Assembly: GCA_005800815.1 (NCBI GenBank)
Contig: SYEK01000005.1
Location: forward strand, 1 to 64,000
Length of the DNA stretch: 64,000 bases
From: Actinomycetota bacterium
GTDB taxonomy: Bacteria; Actinomycetota; Actinomycetes; Nanopelagicales; Nanopelagicaceae
Direction of reading: 5' to 3'
The position numbers and the translations under genes were made by a program. The notes under the pieces were generated by a model that was not told where the DNA came from, made no database searches, and was given only the letters and a program-made list of their open reading frames with translations. Shown here piece by piece: positions 34,591-43,818 of this stretch; within the stretch, counting starts at the first letter, position 1, and each line of letters starts with the position of its first letter.

Positions 34591-35508
34591 ATGGGGACTA
34601 TCGCATCTGGATACGCGATCGCCTCGATGTCAGGTGGGACACTGCTTGATGCGTGGTTTCCCTCGCCAGTATTAAGGGCTCTAAAGCCTCAAGTGCCGGC
34701 CGAACTCCAGGCTTTGGTTGGACAGGATGATGCGCGAGCAATAAGGCGTGAGATTAAAAGTATTGAGATTGATATCGACCTTGCTCCAACATCGGCACTC
34801 GATGTCTACCTGCGTCTGCATCTTTTGTCACATCGATTGATCAAGCCTCACGATGCCAATCTAGATGGAATCTTTGCCCTACTTACCAACGTTGTTTGGA
34901 CATCTGCAGGTCCTTGTGTCGTCGAAGATTTCGAGATCACACGTGCACGCCTGATTGCCACTCATGGCCATATCACAGTCTTTAGTATCGATAAGTTTCC
35001 GCGAATGGTTGATTACGTGGTTCCCAGTGGTGTGCGTATCGCAGATGCTGATCGAGTCCGATTAGGTGCCTACCTTTCTCCTGGAACAACGGTCATGCAC
35101 GAAGGCTTTGTTAACTTCAATGCCGGAACTTTGGGCACATCTATGGTGGAAGGGCGAATCTCTGCAGGTGTCATCGTTGGAGATGGTAGTGATATCGGTG
35201 GTGGGGCATCGATCATGGGGACCCTCAGCGGAGGAGGTAAACAAGTAATCTCAATCGGTAAAGCTACGCTCTTAGGTGCCAACTCTGGTTGTGGGATCTC
35301 ACTTGGCGATAACTGCGTGATTGAGGCTGGAACCTATATCACTGCCGCATCCAAAATTCGCCTTCCTGATGGCGAGATTGTTAAGGCTGCATCCCTATCG
35401 GGTGCTCATGATCTCCTGTTTCGTCGAAACTCACTTGATGGCGCACTTGAAGTAGTCAGTCGCACTGGTACATGGGGCGGGCTCAACTCAATTCTGCACG
35501 CCAACTAG
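34591..35508 (+). CDS. dapD: Tetrahydrodipicolinate N-succinyltransferase (actinobacterial DapD)
   Basis: 305 residues. An N-terminal alpha/beta domain precedes a left-handed beta-helix of hexapeptide repeats (GTLGTSMVEGRISAGVIVGDGSDIGGGASIMG) ending with the family segment GANSGCGISLGDNCVIEAGTYI. It commits tetrahydrodipicolinate to the succinylase branch for diaminopimelate and lysine; dapC is at 19278. Its last 21 bases overlap the convergent SpoIID gene. Confidence 0.93.
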   Translation: MGTIASGYAIASMSGGTLLDAWFPSPVLRALKPQVPAELQALVGQDDARAIRREIKSIEIDIDLAPTSALDVYLRLHLLSHRLIKPHDANLDGIFALLTNVVWTSAGPCVVEDFEITRARLIATHGHITVFSIDKFPRMVDYVVPSGVRIADADRVRLGAYLSPGTTVMHEGFVNFNAGTLGTSMVEGRISAGVIVGDGSDIGGGASIMGTLSGGGKQVISIGKATLLGANSGCGISLGDNCVIEAGTYITAASKIRLPDGEIVKAASLSGAHDLLFRRNSLDGALEVVSRTGTWGGLNSILHAN

Positions 35509-36735
35509 ATCAAAGTAGGCCGATGGAATCTTCGTTCGACTTCTAAAGGTCTCACCACGAATCGTAAACTGTGCTCCAGTGCTCGATCTGGCACGTATCT
35601 GTCCGACTGTTCCACTCTCATTTCGTGAAACTATCTCTAGCGCCACGACGTCGGGGAGCAAAAATGCCGCTGCAATCATCGGCTGAGCAACAGTGCGGCT
35701 CCATGTCACAAAGCGTGGGTTCAAGGCTCTATCCAAACTGCCAGGATCATCGACGATATGTGTATAGGGCTTAGCACTGCCCCAAGCGTTGAGTGCAAGC
35801 TCGGTCTTGCCTCCCGAGGATGAGGAGAAGTATGCCGTGATAGGCCTACCCTCCTGGGTCATCACCAATCCAGCGGTTTGTAAGACCGCCTCCTTCCAAA
35901 TCACACCATATTTTTTCTCTATCTCTTTCGCATAACCGAGAAACATTTGATCTGAAATCTCACCGTAGAGTTCGCAATCACACGTCGATCGGTAGGTACC
36001 TGCCTTGCTCATGGCATAACTTCGCGATGCAATCACCTGGGCTTTGAGCGCCTCGACTGGCCAAAAAGATGGCATCTCACTTATCCCCCATAGATACTCA
36101 TCGGATAAGCGCACAGAGTTGGTAAGTTCGAGTCGATATCCCAGAGCAGGATCCTTGACTGCACGCACCTGCATCTGACCGTAGCGATACCTCTTTGTTG
36201 CCCCATTGTGCGTGATGGAGATCAGTGCATCGGCTCCTGTTAAGTAGCGTGTACCGCTCCATCGAATGGTGAAGCTACGGCCCTTGGCAAAAGAGGTTAT
36301 TTTCTTCCCAACACTGATACTAGGCACGAGACTGGCACCTAATACTGTGAGATTGAGCGATGCCTTAGTTGGTAGAACTGCCAGAGGTAGGACATCGACT
36401 TGATCACCAATATCACCGCTAAAAAACTGCACGATTGCGCCATCTGTGCCAGCTGAGATCTTGGTATTGGTGAGTAGGTGACCGATATTTACTCTTACTA
36501 TCTTTGAATCATCGATCGGCTCAATGACGACATCTTTGTAGAAGTATTGAAGGATTTGGGGTGCACTTGACCCACCAATCGCCATCGATCGAGCACCCAT
36601 CTGCGACATACCGACCCCGTGGCCATAACCAGATCCAGTGAACGAGAAATCTATTGGGATATCTACTGCAACTGCAGGGTATGTGTTGAGAAATAGAACA
36701 AGCAGAAGTGCTAGAAACCTTTTAGACATCCTCAT
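35488..36735 (-). CDS. Secreted SpoIID/LytB-domain protein
   Basis: 415 residues. A signal peptide (FLALLLVLFLNTYPAVA) is followed by GSGYGHGVGMSQMGARSMA near the N terminus and the SpoIID core SEMPSFWPVEALKAQVIASRSYAM, containing the catalytic glutamate. A later YFSSSSGGKTE segment also fits the family. SpoIID cleaves glycan strands as a lytic transglycosylase; in a non-sporulating actinobacterium it is a general wall enzyme. Two ATGs (36735, 36729) lie within the end of the ABC ATPase gene and either could be used. Confidence 0.85.
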   Translation of the reverse strand: MRMSKRFLALLLVLFLNTYPAVAVDIPIDFSFTGSGYGHGVGMSQMGARSMAIGGSSAPQILQYFYKDVVIEPIDDSKIVRVNIGHLLTNTKISAGTDGAIVQFFSGDIGDQVDVLPLAVLPTKASLNLTVLGASLVPSISVGKKITSFAKGRSFTIRWSGTRYLTGADALISITHNGATKRYRYGQMQVRAVKDPALGYRLELTNSVRLSDEYLWGISEMPSFWPVEALKAQVIASRSYAMSKAGTYRSTCDCELYGEISDQMFLGYAKEIEKKYGVIWKEAVLQTAGLVMTQEGRPITAYFSSSSGGKTELALNAWGSAKPYTHIVDDPGSLDRALNPRFVTWSRTVAQPMIAAAFLLPDVVALEIVSRNESGTVGQIRARSSTGAQFTIRGETFRSRTKIPSAYFDLVGVQN

Positions 36736-37525
36736 CGATGGCTGCGCTCTTTCCTAGCTGCAAAAACTCTTGATAAGCATCGATTGTTACACCAGGTGCA
36801 CCGCGTTGCACCAACTTACCCTTGTGTAGCCACGCGACGTCATTACACACATCACGTAAGGTTGCCATTGCATGGCTGACCAGGATCAATGCTCGATCAT
36901 CGCTACGCAACTCCTTGATGCGGTTGAGGGATTTCTCCTTAAATTTCGCATCCCCGGTGCTCAAAGCCTCGTCCACAATCAAGATATCGGGCCTGACTGT
37001 GGCAGCAACTGAGAAGGCCAATCGAGAGAACATTCCCGATGAATATGTGCGCATGGGTGCATCAATAGCCTCTCCCAGTTCAGAGAAATCTGTGATCTCT
37101 TGAAAATGATCAGCGATCTCATCTCGTGACATTCCTGCTGCAAGTCCGCCAAGAAAGACATTATCGCGCCCTGACATCGATGGATTAAAGCCAACGCCGA
37201 GTGCAAGCAAAGTGCTCACACTTCCAAATACCTCTATACGTCCCTGTGATGGGGGGATGATTCCGGCAATAACGCGCATCATGGAGGATTTACCGGCACC
37301 GTTTGCCCCGATGACGCCTAGGACTTGGCCATATTCAACATCAAGATCCACATTATCGAGTGCTCGAATCACTCGAGTTTGTTTTGAACCACGTCCGAGA
37401 GATTTAGCACGTGCCCTCAACGTTGGTCTGCGATCAATCGCAGTGGTATATGTCAGACCCAGAGCGCGAACTGAGACCGCGATCTCCTTGGTCTTATGAG
37501 GACTAGAGGCGGACGGCAAATTCAC
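36722..37525 (-). CDS. Polysaccharide ABC exporter ATP-binding subunit (Wzt/RfbE type)
   Basis: 267 residues. Walker A is GVIGANGAGKSSMMR, the signature is TYSSGMFSRLAFS (degenerate LSGGQ, normal for TagH/Wzt), and Walker B is PDILIVDEALSTGD. There is no C-terminal carbohydrate-binding domain, as in the mycobacterial galactan exporter. It powers export of lipid-linked polysaccharide with the permease whose gene it overlaps by 23 bases. Confidence 0.9.
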   Translation of the reverse strand: MNLPSASSPHKTKEIAVSVRALGLTYTTAIDRRPTLRARAKSLGRGSKQTRVIRALDNVDLDVEYGQVLGVIGANGAGKSSMMRVIAGIIPPSQGRIEVFGSVSTLLALGVGFNPSMSGRDNVFLGGLAAGMSRDEIADHFQEITDFSELGEAIDAPMRTYSSGMFSRLAFSVAATVRPDILIVDEALSTGDAKFKEKSLNRIKELRSDDRALILVSHAMATLRDVCNDVAWLHKGKLVQRGAPGVTIDAYQEFLQLGKSAAIDEDV

Positions 37526-38330
37526 GCTCCCTTGAGAGAAAGAAGTACGTTCCTATCAGAAATATCCCCATGGCCCATGCAAGGGCGGCCAACAGGTTGG
37601 AGCCCTGCGGGGCTTGCCCATACACAAGAGCCTGCGACCAGCTATCAAGAATGGGAAAGAGAGGATTGAGAGCTTGTAAGGATCTCAACGCCGGTTTGAG
37701 GGCAGATGCCTCGTAGAGAATCGGAGAGAGATACAAGAGCGTGCGCGTGAGGTAGGGAAGAAAGCTAGCGATATCACGAAAGTAGACATTGATGCAGGAG
37801 ATCGTGATGGCAAGACCTAGGGCGAGGACTATGGTGATGAGCAAAATCGGCAGCGCCCAGAGCATCTGCCACGAATAGGCAAGACCTAAGACACTGCGGA
37901 TGATGAAAAAGATGACAAGGGTCGGAAGGAACTTGAATACTGCAATAACAACTGCTGAGATCGGAAGCATGATTCGTGGAAAGGCGGTATTGAGAATGAG
38001 CCTTTGTCCTGCTGTAATGGATTTGACACCACCGGTCAGAGAGTTTGCCACCAGATAGAAGAGAAAGAGCGTCGCAGTCAAATGGGCATACCTAAGAGCA
38101 TCAGATGCACCACCGATGATGATGATCAGTAGGAAGTACACGGCCGAGAGCAGAAGTGGGTTAAGAACCAACCAGAGCTGTCCAAAGGCCGAGTCGAAGT
38201 GTTGTTCGCGCAGTTCAGAGCGGGAGTATTCAGAGATGAATCTGCGTCGAGACCAGAGTGATTTCCAGTATCGAACAAGGGGTGGCAGGCCTGCCTTGAA
38301 GGGCTCATAGACCTGCGAAGGCGTGCTCAC
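37503..38330 (-). CDS. Polysaccharide ABC exporter permease (Wzm/TagG type)
   Basis: 275 residues, with an ABC-2 membrane domain of six helices and the N-terminal amphipathic segment SRRRFISEYSRSELREQHFDSAFGQLW found in TagG/RfbA permeases. It pairs with the downstream ATPase. The neighbouring glycosyltransferase suggests the cargo is galactan-like, but that is inference. Confidence 0.9.
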   Translation of the reverse strand: MSTPSQVYEPFKAGLPPLVRYWKSLWSRRRFISEYSRSELREQHFDSAFGQLWLVLNPLLLSAVYFLLIIIIGGASDALRYAHLTATLFLFYLVANSLTGGVKSITAGQRLILNTAFPRIMLPISAVVIAVFKFLPTLVIFFIIRSVLGLAYSWQMLWALPILLITIVLALGLAITISCINVYFRDIASFLPYLTRTLLYLSPILYEASALKPALRSLQALNPLFPILDSWSQALVYGQAPQGSNLLAALAWAMGIFLIGTYFFLSREREFAVRL

Positions 38331-38345
38331 AGTCTCAAGGCTACC

Positions 38346-39338
38346 TTACGGTACAAGTGAGCGCGGTGAAGTGAGGAAGCCTGTACCCCAACACATATGC
38401 ATAGTCAGAAGAATCGATGGTAGAGAGAGAACTTCACTTAAAGATTTTCCGATTACTACTGAGGCGATCAGGATAAATAATGCATAGATAAGGACTGGTA
38501 GGAGAAATATAGGTGATATCAGGGTAGCGAGAATTATCGATAGAGCCGAAACTAAAACCGTGAAGGGTGGAGCCAGATATCGTAAGTTGATTGTTCCTTG
38601 ATGGCGACGAGAGACAACCCGTCGCCAGCGGCCATACTCGAAGTATTGGCGAGCAAGTGCACTCAGACTCGAACGGGGCTGATACCTCACAATCAAGCGA
38701 GGATCAAAGTAAATTACGCCTCCAGCGGCACGCAAGCGAAAATTCAACTCCCAGTCCTGCGCGCGAGTAAAGCGCTCATCAAAACCACCAACGGCAAGAA
38801 GGGCCTGTTTTCTAAAGGCCCCTAAATAAACCGTGTCAACGGCACCTGCTAAACCACCTGTATGAAAGCGTGATGCACCCACTCCCAGTGGACTTCGCAT
38901 CGCGCGAGCAACCGAACGCTCAAATACGCCCTGACCATCTGCTGCCATCACACCGCCTACATTGACCGCCCCACTCTGGGTGAGAGTTTCAAGAACCAGT
39001 GTCAGATAGTTCTGTGGAATCTGTGCGTGACCATCGATACGTACAATATTTGAGTACTGGGAGGCCTTGAGTGCCAGATTTAGACCTACAGCTGTACGTC
39101 CGCTCGGGTTAGCAATTATCACGATCCGCGAATCTGACTCTGCGAGTTTTTGGGCGATGACCTCACTGCCATCATCTGATGGTGCAAGAGCCAGAATTAC
39201 CTCTAGAGGACCCGTAAAATCCTGTGACAAGATCGCATGCACAGAGTTTGCTAAGTGCGCGCCCTCATTGCGCACGGCAAGGATTACGGAGATTTCGCGC
39301 CTCGGTGAGCCGTATAACTCATTTGCTGATGTCGACAT
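38346..39338 (-). CDS. Family 2 glycosyltransferase (ExoA-like)
   Basis: 330 residues. The GT-A domain has ISVILAVRNEGAHLANSVHAIL at the start, the metal-site motif RIDGHAQIP and the acceptor motif RAQDWELNFRLRAAGG. Two or three C-terminal membrane helices anchor it. It resembles ExoA-type succinoglycan glucosyltransferases. It heads the exporter operon; TACGGT lies nine bases before the ATG, giving a leader of about two bases. Confidence 0.88.
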   Translation of the reverse strand: MSTSANELYGSPRREISVILAVRNEGAHLANSVHAILSQDFTGPLEVILALAPSDDGSEVIAQKLAESDSRIVIIANPSGRTAVGLNLALKASQYSNIVRIDGHAQIPQNYLTLVLETLTQSGAVNVGGVMAADGQGVFERSVARAMRSPLGVGASRFHTGGLAGAVDTVYLGAFRKQALLAVGGFDERFTRAQDWELNFRLRAAGGVIYFDPRLIVRYQPRSSLSALARQYFEYGRWRRVVSRRHQGTINLRYLAPPFTVLVSALSIILATLISPIFLLPVLIYALFILIASVVIGKSLSEVLSLPSILLTMHMCWGTGFLTSPRSLVP

Positions 39339-39362
39339 AACCCCACCACCGTATCGCTCAAG

Positions 39363-39368
39363 TACTCT
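39363..39368 (+). promoter_or_regulatory. Leaderless -10 element TACTCT of the LCP gene
   Basis: TACTCT ends six bases before the GTG at 39375. In the same 36-base divergent gap, TACGGT on the minus strand serves the glycosyltransferase. Confidence 0.5.
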
Positions 39369-39374
39369 TCGTCT

Positions 39375-40490
39375 GTGAGAGCAACGCGACCTATTCGAAT
39401 TATTACCTCTCTCTCACTGGGTATCGTCGCACTTTCGGCCTTCTCATGGCTAGGACTCGGACAAGTCAGTGGTGGCATCGAGCGCGTTGACGTCTTTGGC
39501 TCTCTTAGTAATCGCCCAGAAAGACCATCATCTGCTCTCAACTATTTACTCGTTGGCTCTGATACACGCCAAGGACTCACAAAAGAACAGTCAAAACTCT
39601 TGCGAGTTGGGACAACCAAAGCTGCAGCCGGTGCCCGCTCAGACACGATGCTCATAGTCCACATTAGTAAAGCCCGTGATAAGGCCACGATTATCTCCAT
39701 CCCACGCGATTCACTGGTGATGATCCCAGAACATCAATCCTCGATTTACAAGGATCGAACAGTCGCGGCTGCACCCGGCAAGATCAACTCTGCCTTTGCA
39801 TGGGGGGGTGCACCTCTCTTGATCAAAACACTTGAGAATGAGACCGGTGTCCGTATCGATCACTATATCGAGATTGGTTTCGCCGGCTTTGCCGGAATGG
39901 TCGATTCTTTGGGTGGGATAGAGATCTGTACGAAGAGAGATATCAATGACTCCAAAAGTCATCTTGTATTGAGTGCCGGTGTACATACTCTTGATGGGAT
40001 TGAGTCACTCAAATATGTGCGAACTCGTGAATTCGATGGCATGGGTGATATTGGTCGTATGCAACGTCAACAGCAGTTCATGAGCGCAGTACTACGAAAA
40101 GTGACGAGTACCGGTGTGTTACTCAATCCAGTCAAATTAGTAAATTTTTTCAATGCAGCTATGGCAACTGTCAAGACTGACTCACAGCTCGATAGCAGTG
40201 ATCTACTCACTCTTGCCAAGCAGCTCAAAAATCTCTCAGCTAGCAAGGTTCGTACTCTCACAATTCCACTGGAAGATACGAATGCGCGCGCAGCCGGAGT
40301 GGGCTCCGTTGTGACATGGGACAGAGAGTTGGCCTTGGATCTGTTTAATCGCCTGCGTGAGGATCTACCCCTTGTTGATGAGCTCACACCCTCACCATCG
40401 GTATCGGCGAGCTCATCTAGCCAAACAAGGATTGTTGATAAGTTCAAGACTCGGACCGCTGATGAAAACTCGTGTGGAGTGCTCAAGTAA
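39375..40490 (+). CDS. LytR-CpsA-Psr (LCP) family wall polymer ligase
   Basis: 371 residues from a GTG start. One membrane helix (about 10-28) precedes the extracytoplasmic LCP domain with GARSDTMLIVHI, SIPRDSLVMIP and the arginine-rich YVRTREFDGMGDIGRMQRQQ. The Ser-rich C-terminal tail is likely a linker. LCP enzymes attach lipid-linked polymers to peptidoglycan, which fits the adjacent polysaccharide exporter. Confidence 0.92.
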   Translation: MRATRPIRIITSLSLGIVALSAFSWLGLGQVSGGIERVDVFGSLSNRPERPSSALNYLLVGSDTRQGLTKEQSKLLRVGTTKAAAGARSDTMLIVHISKARDKATIISIPRDSLVMIPEHQSSIYKDRTVAAAPGKINSAFAWGGAPLLIKTLENETGVRIDHYIEIGFAGFAGMVDSLGGIEICTKRDINDSKSHLVLSAGVHTLDGIESLKYVRTREFDGMGDIGRMQRQQQFMSAVLRKVTSTGVLLNPVKLVNFFNAAMATVKTDSQLDSSDLLTLAKQLKNLSASKVRTLTIPLEDTNARAAGVGSVVTWDRELALDLFNRLREDLPLVDELTPSPSVSASSSSQTRIVDKFKTRTADENSCGVLK

Positions 40491-40500
40491 ACTCATGTCT

Positions 40501-41811
40501 ATGAAGGCAACGCTCTCAGTGATCGGCTGCGGATATCTCGGGGCAACCCATGCTGCATGTATGTCCTCCCTTGGTTTTCGCGTTATCGGTGTCGACACAG
40601 ATCTGACAAAGGTGGCGATGCTCTCTCGTGGAGAGCTTCCCTTCTATGAGCCTGGTCTGGATAGGCTCTTAGCTCAAGAGATTGCAACTGGCCGCCTCAC
40701 ATTTACAACTGACTTTGCCAGCCTTGCCGATATTGATATTCACTTTATATGTGTGGGGACACCGCAGAGTAAAGATGGTTTAGCCGCAGACCTCACCTAC
40801 GTAAAGTCTGCTCTTGAAAAGATTGCTCCTTACTTGAAAGATGGTGCATTAGTCGTTGGAAAATCCACTGTTCCTGTCGGCACTGCGCAATCTCTTCGCC
40901 AGCGGTTGGCACAGGTGGCACCACAGGCAGATCTTGCCTGGAACCCTGAGTTTCTCCGTGAGGGCTTTGCCATTGAAGATACCTTGAGACCAAATCGCCT
41001 GGTCGTCGGAGTTACTCATGATCGCACCGAAGAGATTCTCAAAGATGTATATGAACCTATTTTGGCCCTGGGTACGCCTTGGATTCGTGCCGATCTTCCA
41101 ACAGCTGAACTCGTCAAGGTTGCTGCAAACTCATTTTTGGCGACAAAGATCTCATTCATCAATGCAATGGCTGAAGTCTGTGAGGCAGCTGGTGGTGATG
41201 TGACGGTTCTTGCCAAGGCGATTGGATATGACCCACGCATTGGTAGCCGCTTCTTGCAGGCCGGTATTGGCTTTGGTGGTGGATGTCTGCCAAAGGATAT
41301 CCGTGCATTTATGGCCCGTGCCCAGGAGCTTGGCGCACAACAGGCTCTTGAGTTTTTACGCGAAATCGATGCGATCAACCTGCGTGCACGCCAGCGTGTG
41401 ATCGATGTAGTGCGTGCAGACTTATCAGATGATCTGACTCAGTACAAGATCGCTGTGTTAGGTGCAACTTTCAAACCAGATAGCGATGACGTTCGTGACT
41501 CCCCCGCCTTAGATATCTGCGCGCAACTTCACGCCGCTGGAGCCCATGTAGTGGTGCATGATCCTAAGGGAATCGAGCCGGCACGTAGACGTTTTCCTGA
41601 TCTCACCTTTGCCGAATCTGTCATCGAGTGTGTCAAGGATGCTGATTTGATCCTTCACTTGACTGAGTGGAAGGAGTATCGCGCACTTGATCCAGTACTA
41701 ATCGCAGGTTTGGTAAAGAGCAAGATGATCATCGATGGACGCAACGCCCTTGATCGAGAGCTTTGGCGCAGTGCAGGCTGGAAGTTCCATGCATTAGGGC
41801 GCAGCGATTAA
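40501..41811 (+). CDS. UDP-glucose/GDP-mannose dehydrogenase family protein (UDP-glucose 6-dehydrogenase-like)
   Basis: About 436 residues. The N-terminal NAD motif is VIGCGYLGATHA; the catalytic cysteine is in GFGGGCLPKDIRAFM; the C-terminal domain has VLGATFKPDSDDVRDSPA. It oxidises an NDP-hexose to a uronic acid for surface polysaccharide. The track's long N terminus overlaps LCP and is not real. ATG 40501 has TAAACT seven bases before it; ATG 40495 is two codons earlier and also possible. Confidence 0.9.
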   Translation: MKATLSVIGCGYLGATHAACMSSLGFRVIGVDTDLTKVAMLSRGELPFYEPGLDRLLAQEIATGRLTFTTDFASLADIDIHFICVGTPQSKDGLAADLTYVKSALEKIAPYLKDGALVVGKSTVPVGTAQSLRQRLAQVAPQADLAWNPEFLREGFAIEDTLRPNRLVVGVTHDRTEEILKDVYEPILALGTPWIRADLPTAELVKVAANSFLATKISFINAMAEVCEAAGGDVTVLAKAIGYDPRIGSRFLQAGIGFGGGCLPKDIRAFMARAQELGAQQALEFLREIDAINLRARQRVIDVVRADLSDDLTQYKIAVLGATFKPDSDDVRDSPALDICAQLHAAGAHVVVHDPKGIEPARRRFPDLTFAESVIECVKDADLILHLTEWKEYRALDPVLIAGLVKSKMIIDGRNALDRELWRSAGWKFHALGRSD

Positions 41812-41848
41812 CGAGGATGAAGTAATAGATGCGCTCCTTGCATTCAAA

Positions 41849-42202
41849 GTGTGGGCGATCGTAGGACTTGGCAATAATCCTGACCGTGCAGCATTTGGTG
41901 TGGCCAAGTTACTGCAGGAAAAGGGGCACACAATCATCCCCGTCTATCCACGAGCAGAACTCGTTCATGGAGAGATTGGCTATAAAACTCTGAGCGATAT
42001 ACCCCTACAAGTCGATGTAGTCGACTGTTTTGTGAACTCATCCCTGGTGGGAAAGGTTGTGGATGAGGCGATTGGGATCGGTGCCAAGGCAGTGTGGCTT
42101 CAACTCGATGTTATCGATGAGGCTGCGCTTGCTAGAGCTAGGGCTGCGGGTTTGTTGACCGTCATGAACCGGTGCCCAGCGATTGAATACCGAAAGCGCT
42201 GA
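41849..42202 (+). CDS. CoA-binding domain protein (YccU type); true start uncertain
   Basis: 117 residues from GTG 41849. The fold is a Rossmann CoA-binding domain: WAIVGLGNNPDRAAFGVAKLLQEKGHTIIPVYP, then KAVWLQLDV and NRCPAIEY near the end. Family members begin about ten residues earlier with a helix; here the in-frame upstream codons (NEDEVIDALLAFK) fit that helix. No ATG, GTG or TTG is in that stretch, only ATT at 41807, seven bases after AGGG. Either an ATT start or a shortened protein is implied. Function is unknown. Confidence 0.8.
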   Translation: MWAIVGLGNNPDRAAFGVAKLLQEKGHTIIPVYPRAELVHGEIGYKTLSDIPLQVDVVDCFVNSSLVGKVVDEAIGIGAKAVWLQLDVIDEAALARARAAGLLTVMNRCPAIEYRKR

Positions 42203-42709
42203 TTAAAATCCGGTCTTTTGATTTCGACGCGATGTTAGCTTGGCCGCTTTCGCCTTTGCCTCGGCATTAAGATCCTTGAGAGACTGGGCCAGTCTGGCAG
42301 AGAGAGCCTTGTCAGAGCTACCTAAAATACGTGCAGCCAAGAGCGCAGCATTTTTTGCATTCCCTACACCCACTGTTGCAACGGGAATACCTGCTGGCAT
42401 CTGCACAATGGAGAGAAGTGAGTCCATCCCATCCAAATTTTTGAGTGCTATCGGGACACCGATTACTGGCAGCGTTGTCAGCGATGCGACCATGCCTGGT
42501 AGGTGGGCCGCCCCACCGGCACCCGCGATGATCACTTTGTAGCCTTGAGTAATTGCACTCTGTGCGAACTGCACCATCTCAAGTGGCATACGGTGAGCCG
42601 AGACGACATCAACATCGTAGGAGATGCCCAGTTCATCGCAGGCTTTGGCGGCCTCTTCCATGATGGGCCAATCCGAGTCTGAGCCCATGATTATTGCTAC
42701 ATCACTCAT
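42203..42709 (-). CDS. purE: N5-carboxyaminoimidazole ribonucleotide mutase
   Basis: About 168 residues. Class I PurE motifs are [21 protein letters not shown] and [15 protein letters not shown], the last with the catalytic region. It moves the carboxylate from N5-CAIR to CAIR in purine synthesis. ATG 42709 is preferred to the track start because it overlaps the purK stop and has GGAGAAG upstream. It ends base-to-base against the convergent CoA-binding gene. Confidence 0.95.
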   Translation of the reverse strand: MSDVAIIMGSDSDWPIMEEAAKACDELGISYDVDVVSAHRMPLEMVQFAQSAITQGYKVIIAGAGGAAHLPGMVASLTTLPVIGVPIALKNLDGMDSLLSIVQMPAGIPVATVGVGNAKNAALLAARILGSSDKALSARLAQSLKDLNAEAKAKAAKLTSRRNQKTGF

Positions 42710-43814
42710 CGACTTCTCCACTCATGTAATCAAGGGCGTGCTGGACCTCGTGAGTCAATTCTAGGATGTCATCACCCAGAAGATTTACATGCCCGATCTT
42801 ACGACCTGGACGTAGGGCCTTCTTATAGTGATGAAACTTCAAGGCTGGGTTCCGCGCCATCAGATGCAGATACGGTCGATACATATCCAGCGTGCTCGAG
42901 CCCAGGATATTTCCCATCACGGCAAAGGGTGCTCTCATGGATGTCTGCCCTAGAGGCAAGTCAAGGACTGCGCGCAGATGCTGCTCAAACTGGGATGTCA
43001 CTGAGCCTTCAATCGTCCAATGGCCCGAGTTATGAGGACGCATCGCAAGCTCGTTGATCAATAACTCCTCACCTTTGACGAACATCTCAACTGCCATCAC
43101 ACCGATCACACCCACCTCGTGTGCGATATCCAGAGCTAACTTTTGTGCTTTGGCATTTAACTCAGCACTCAAGTGCGGTGCAGGTGCAATTGTCATCGTA
43201 CACACTCCATCGACCTGCACTGTCTGTGTTGGTGCCCAGGTGCTGGCCTGACCATGCGCAGAGCGTGCGACCATCACAGCTATCTCGTAATCAAATTCGA
43301 TGACTTCCTCGATGAGCACTTTGCCAACCTGGGCAAGTACCTCACCTAACTCTTTATCTGAATCGATTTTCCAGACTCCACGACCGTCATATCCGCCCGT
43401 GATCGCCTTAGCAATCACTGGGTATGAGCTCACCTGCGAGGTACTTGTTACGACATGAGATTTCGGTGCAGGATAACTACTCAAGCGCTCACGCATCTGC
43501 GCCTTATCTTGTGAGTAGATAAATGAACCAGAGCCTGGTCTGACAACCACTCCTGCAGATTCCAGGGCCTTGATAACACTCAATGGGATGAGCTCATGTT
43601 CGAAAGTTATGACATCACAACGCTTGGCAAACTCTAGGACGCTCTTTAGGTCTGTGTGATCTCCAATAATGTGATCAGCGATTTGTGCGCCACTATCGTT
43701 GGAATCCTGGGCCAATAAGAGCAGCTTCACACCCAGACCTATCGCAGGTGCCACACTCATCCGTGCGAGTTGACCAGCCCCTATGATGCCAACGGTAGGA
43801 AAAGACTCGCTCAC
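42702..43814 (-). CDS. purK: N5-carboxyaminoimidazole ribonucleotide synthase
   Basis: A 370-residue ATP-grasp enzyme. The N-terminal dinucleotide-like fold is [13 protein letters not shown]; the ATP-grasp domain contains [13 protein letters not shown] and [35 protein letters not shown] is the family signature. It makes N5-CAIR from AIR, bicarbonate and ATP. The start is GTG, four bases after the birA stop, with TACGAT ending six bases before it. Confidence 0.95.
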   Translation of the reverse strand: MSESFPTVGIIGAGQLARMSVAPAIGLGVKLLLLAQDSNDSGAQIADHIIGDHTDLKSVLEFAKRCDVITFEHELIPLSVIKALESAGVVVRPGSGSFIYSQDKAQMRERLSSYPAPKSHVVTSTSQVSSYPVIAKAITGGYDGRGVWKIDSDKELGEVLAQVGKVLIEEVIEFDYEIAVMVARSAHGQASTWAPTQTVQVDGVCTMTIAPAPHLSAELNAKAQKLALDIAHEVGVIGVMAVEMFVKGEELLINELAMRPHNSGHWTIEGSVTSQFEQHLRAVLDLPLGQTSMRAPFAVMGNILGSSTLDMYRPYLHLMARNPALKFHHYKKALRPGRKIGHVNLLGDDILELTHEVQHALDYMSGEVDE

Positions 43815-43818
43815 CTGC

